In this document: positions 62,921 through 64,000 of the stretch, one piece after another
Layout: each line of letters starts with the position of its first letter
How positions within the stretch are numbered: position 1 is the stretch's first letter
Origin: Deltaproteobacteria bacterium
GTDB taxonomy: Bacteria; Desulfobacterota; Binatia; Binatales; Binataceae
Direction: 5' to 3'
NCBI GenBank assembly: GCA_021831785.1
Contig: JAKBMB010000020.1
Span: 1-64,000, forward strand
DNA: 64,000 bases
The notes under the pieces: model-generated
The model's database searches: none
The model's input: only the letters and a program-made list of their open reading frames with translations
Told to the model about the DNA's origin: nothing
Program-made: the position numbers and the translations under genes

Positions 62921-63248
62921 GCGGGGTGGCGAATCCTTCTCGGCGAACGGGTCTTTATCCGACTCGGTTCTGAATATCTGTCGGGCACCGTGCCACCTGG
63001 CATCTTGGCGGAAGCTTTCGACATGGCGGCGCTGCCGACGCAACCGAGTATCGACCAATGTGCCTTGCGGCGCGCTCCGAGGAGGCGCAAGGGTCCTTTT
63101 CCTGCGCTCTCACTTAGAGCCGTTAGAGCCGAGACAAATGCGCGGCGCCGGCGCAGGTATATGCGAGACTGCGTAGCCCTCTGTTGTTAACGGCTGAGTC
63201 CGTTTTGCGCCGGCGAATCGCCGACCGTTGTCCGCGGAGATGCTCGCG
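62921..63248. other. Intergenic region between uspA-like gene and pgk
   Basis: 328 bases. A stem CCTTGCGGCGC...GCGCAAGG followed by GTCCTTTTCC at 63063-63101 could be a weak terminator for the stress-protein gene. No gene is seen. Confidence 0.4.
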
Positions 63249-64000
63249 ATGCTCATTGGTCTCGAAGATCTACGGGTTGAGCAGAAGAAGGTTCTGCTGC
63301 GATGCGATTTTAACGTTCCGTTGAAGGACGGCAAGATCGTCGATCCTGCGCGCATCGACGCCAGCCTGGACACGATCCGGTACGTTTTGCAGCACGACGG
63401 CGCAGCGGTGCTATGCTCTCACCTCGGACGTCCGAAGGGCCAAGCGAGCGCCGCGTTGAGCCTGAAACCGGTCGCGGAACACTTGAGCCGCGCGCTGGGC
63501 AGCGAAGTCAAGTTGGCGCCGGACTGCGTTGGCGCGCAGACGGAGCGGCTCGTGGAATCGCTCGAACCGGGCCGCGCGCTGCTCCTGGAGAATCTGCGCT
63601 TCCATCGTGAAGAGGAAGCAAACGGCCGGCAATTCTCTCGCGCGCTCGCGCACGGCAAGCAGATTTACGTCAACGACGCTTTCGGCACCGCGCATCGCGC
63701 GCACGCTTCGACCGTGGGCGTTACGGAGTTCGTGAAGGAACGCGCGGCGGGCCTGTTGATGCTGCGGGAGCTCAAGGCTTTGCGCGCCCTGCTTGAGAAT
63801 CCCGCGCGACCGTACGTGGCGGTTCTGGGCGGCGCTAAGGTGTCGGATAAAATCGGCGTGATCCGAAACTTGATGACTAAGGTGGATACGATTCTGGTCG
63901 GCGGCGCGATGGCTTACACGTTTCTCAAGGCTCGGGGCGTTGAAGTCGGCCGGTCGTGTCTGGAAGCAGATAAACTTGAGCTCGCGTGCGATCTGATGGA
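63249..64000 (+). CDS. pgk: Phosphoglycerate kinase (3' partial)
   Basis: The gene runs off the end of the window; 250 codons are visible of about 390. The glycolytic enzyme transfers phosphate from 1,3-bisphosphoglycerate to ADP. Diagnostic segments are [72 protein letters not shown] and [18 protein letters not shown] at 63236-63239 suits the ATG at 63249 better than the ATG at 63240. Confidence 0.96.
   Translation, partial: MLIGLEDLRVEQKKVLLRCDFNVPLKDGKIVDPARIDASLDTIRYVLQHDGAAVLCSHLGRPKGQASAALSLKPVAEHLSRALGSEVKLAPDCVGAQTERLVESLEPGRALLLENLRFHREEEANGRQFSRALAHGKQIYVNDAFGTAHRAHASTVGVTEFVKERAAGLLMLRELKALRALLENPARPYVAVLGGAKVSDKIGVIRNLMTKVDTILVGGAMAYTFLKARGVEVGRSCLEADKLELACDLM

Overview
The window is a GC-rich stretch of a Gram-negative bacterial chromosome, probably from an uncultured lineage or metagenome assembly. 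Evidence for a Gram-negative aerobe: an LPS-core-kinase-like protein, a ClpS/ClpA pair, an aa3-type oxidase, a periplasmic sulfite-oxidase pair and a PQQ biosynthesis cluster. An F420/LLM-type oxidoreductase, the lactate-utilization trio and the C4 zinc-ribbon gene next to rnpB would fit Binatota or other Desulfobacterota-like lineages. That placement is inference and no 16S gene is present.

Layout. 1-2.9 kb: lutB (5' truncated by the window edge), lutC, lutA for lactate oxidation. 3.1-11.2 kb: M23 peptidase, glycerophosphodiesterase, LLM oxidoreductase, sulfotransferase, Kdo/WaaP-like kinase overlapping a VIT1/CCC1 transporter, an orphan protein and a cupin. 11.2-15.5 kb (minus): amtB and a gshB-rsmE-prmA block. 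16-19.4 kb: dnaG, a CAT-anticodon tRNA, a coiled-coil zinc-ribbon protein and RNase P RNA. 19.4-24.8 kb: ArsA-like ATPase, DUF482 acyltransferase, clpS-clpA. 25-29.4 kb: LysR regulator, sorA-sorB-like sulfite dehydrogenase, a MITE and palindrome, then a DUF2877/AllH-like protein. 29.4-33.8 kb (minus): a cytochrome c oxidase operon whose subunit I gene carries an apparent one-base frameshift. 34.8-39.6 kb: pqqBCDE, with no visible pqqA, followed by two tandem PuuD-like membrane proteins.

39.6-51.6 kb is the accessory part. It holds a 235-bp inverted-repeat element, a decayed ABC-permease remnant, a methyltransferase whose 3' end runs into a phage terminase fragment, small phage-like ORFs including a Ser-alternating low-complexity one, tRNA-Glu and tRNA-Gln, a von Willebrand A protein, a lone excisionase-like HTH protein, a large exported membrane protein, a dead IS630-family element, MITE copies sharing that element's ends, and an intact IS701-family element inserted exactly at a MITE terminus.

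51.6-61.3 kb is an alpha-glucan locus (GH13, GlgB, GH57, GlgA), interrupted by an IS1380-type fragment that cut an AraC regulator, plus GFA and VOC proteins. The window ends with a universal stress protein and the 5' part of pgk.

The most distinctive signals are the IS630/MITE/IS701 nest using one CTAG target, the frameshifted ctaD, the paired PuuD-like proteins beside an incomplete pqq cluster, a GlgA lacking the lysine of its KxGG motif, and the repetitive small ORF in the phage remnant. I did not find a clearly new multi-gene system; the PQQ/PuuD-like pair is the best candidate for unexplained function.
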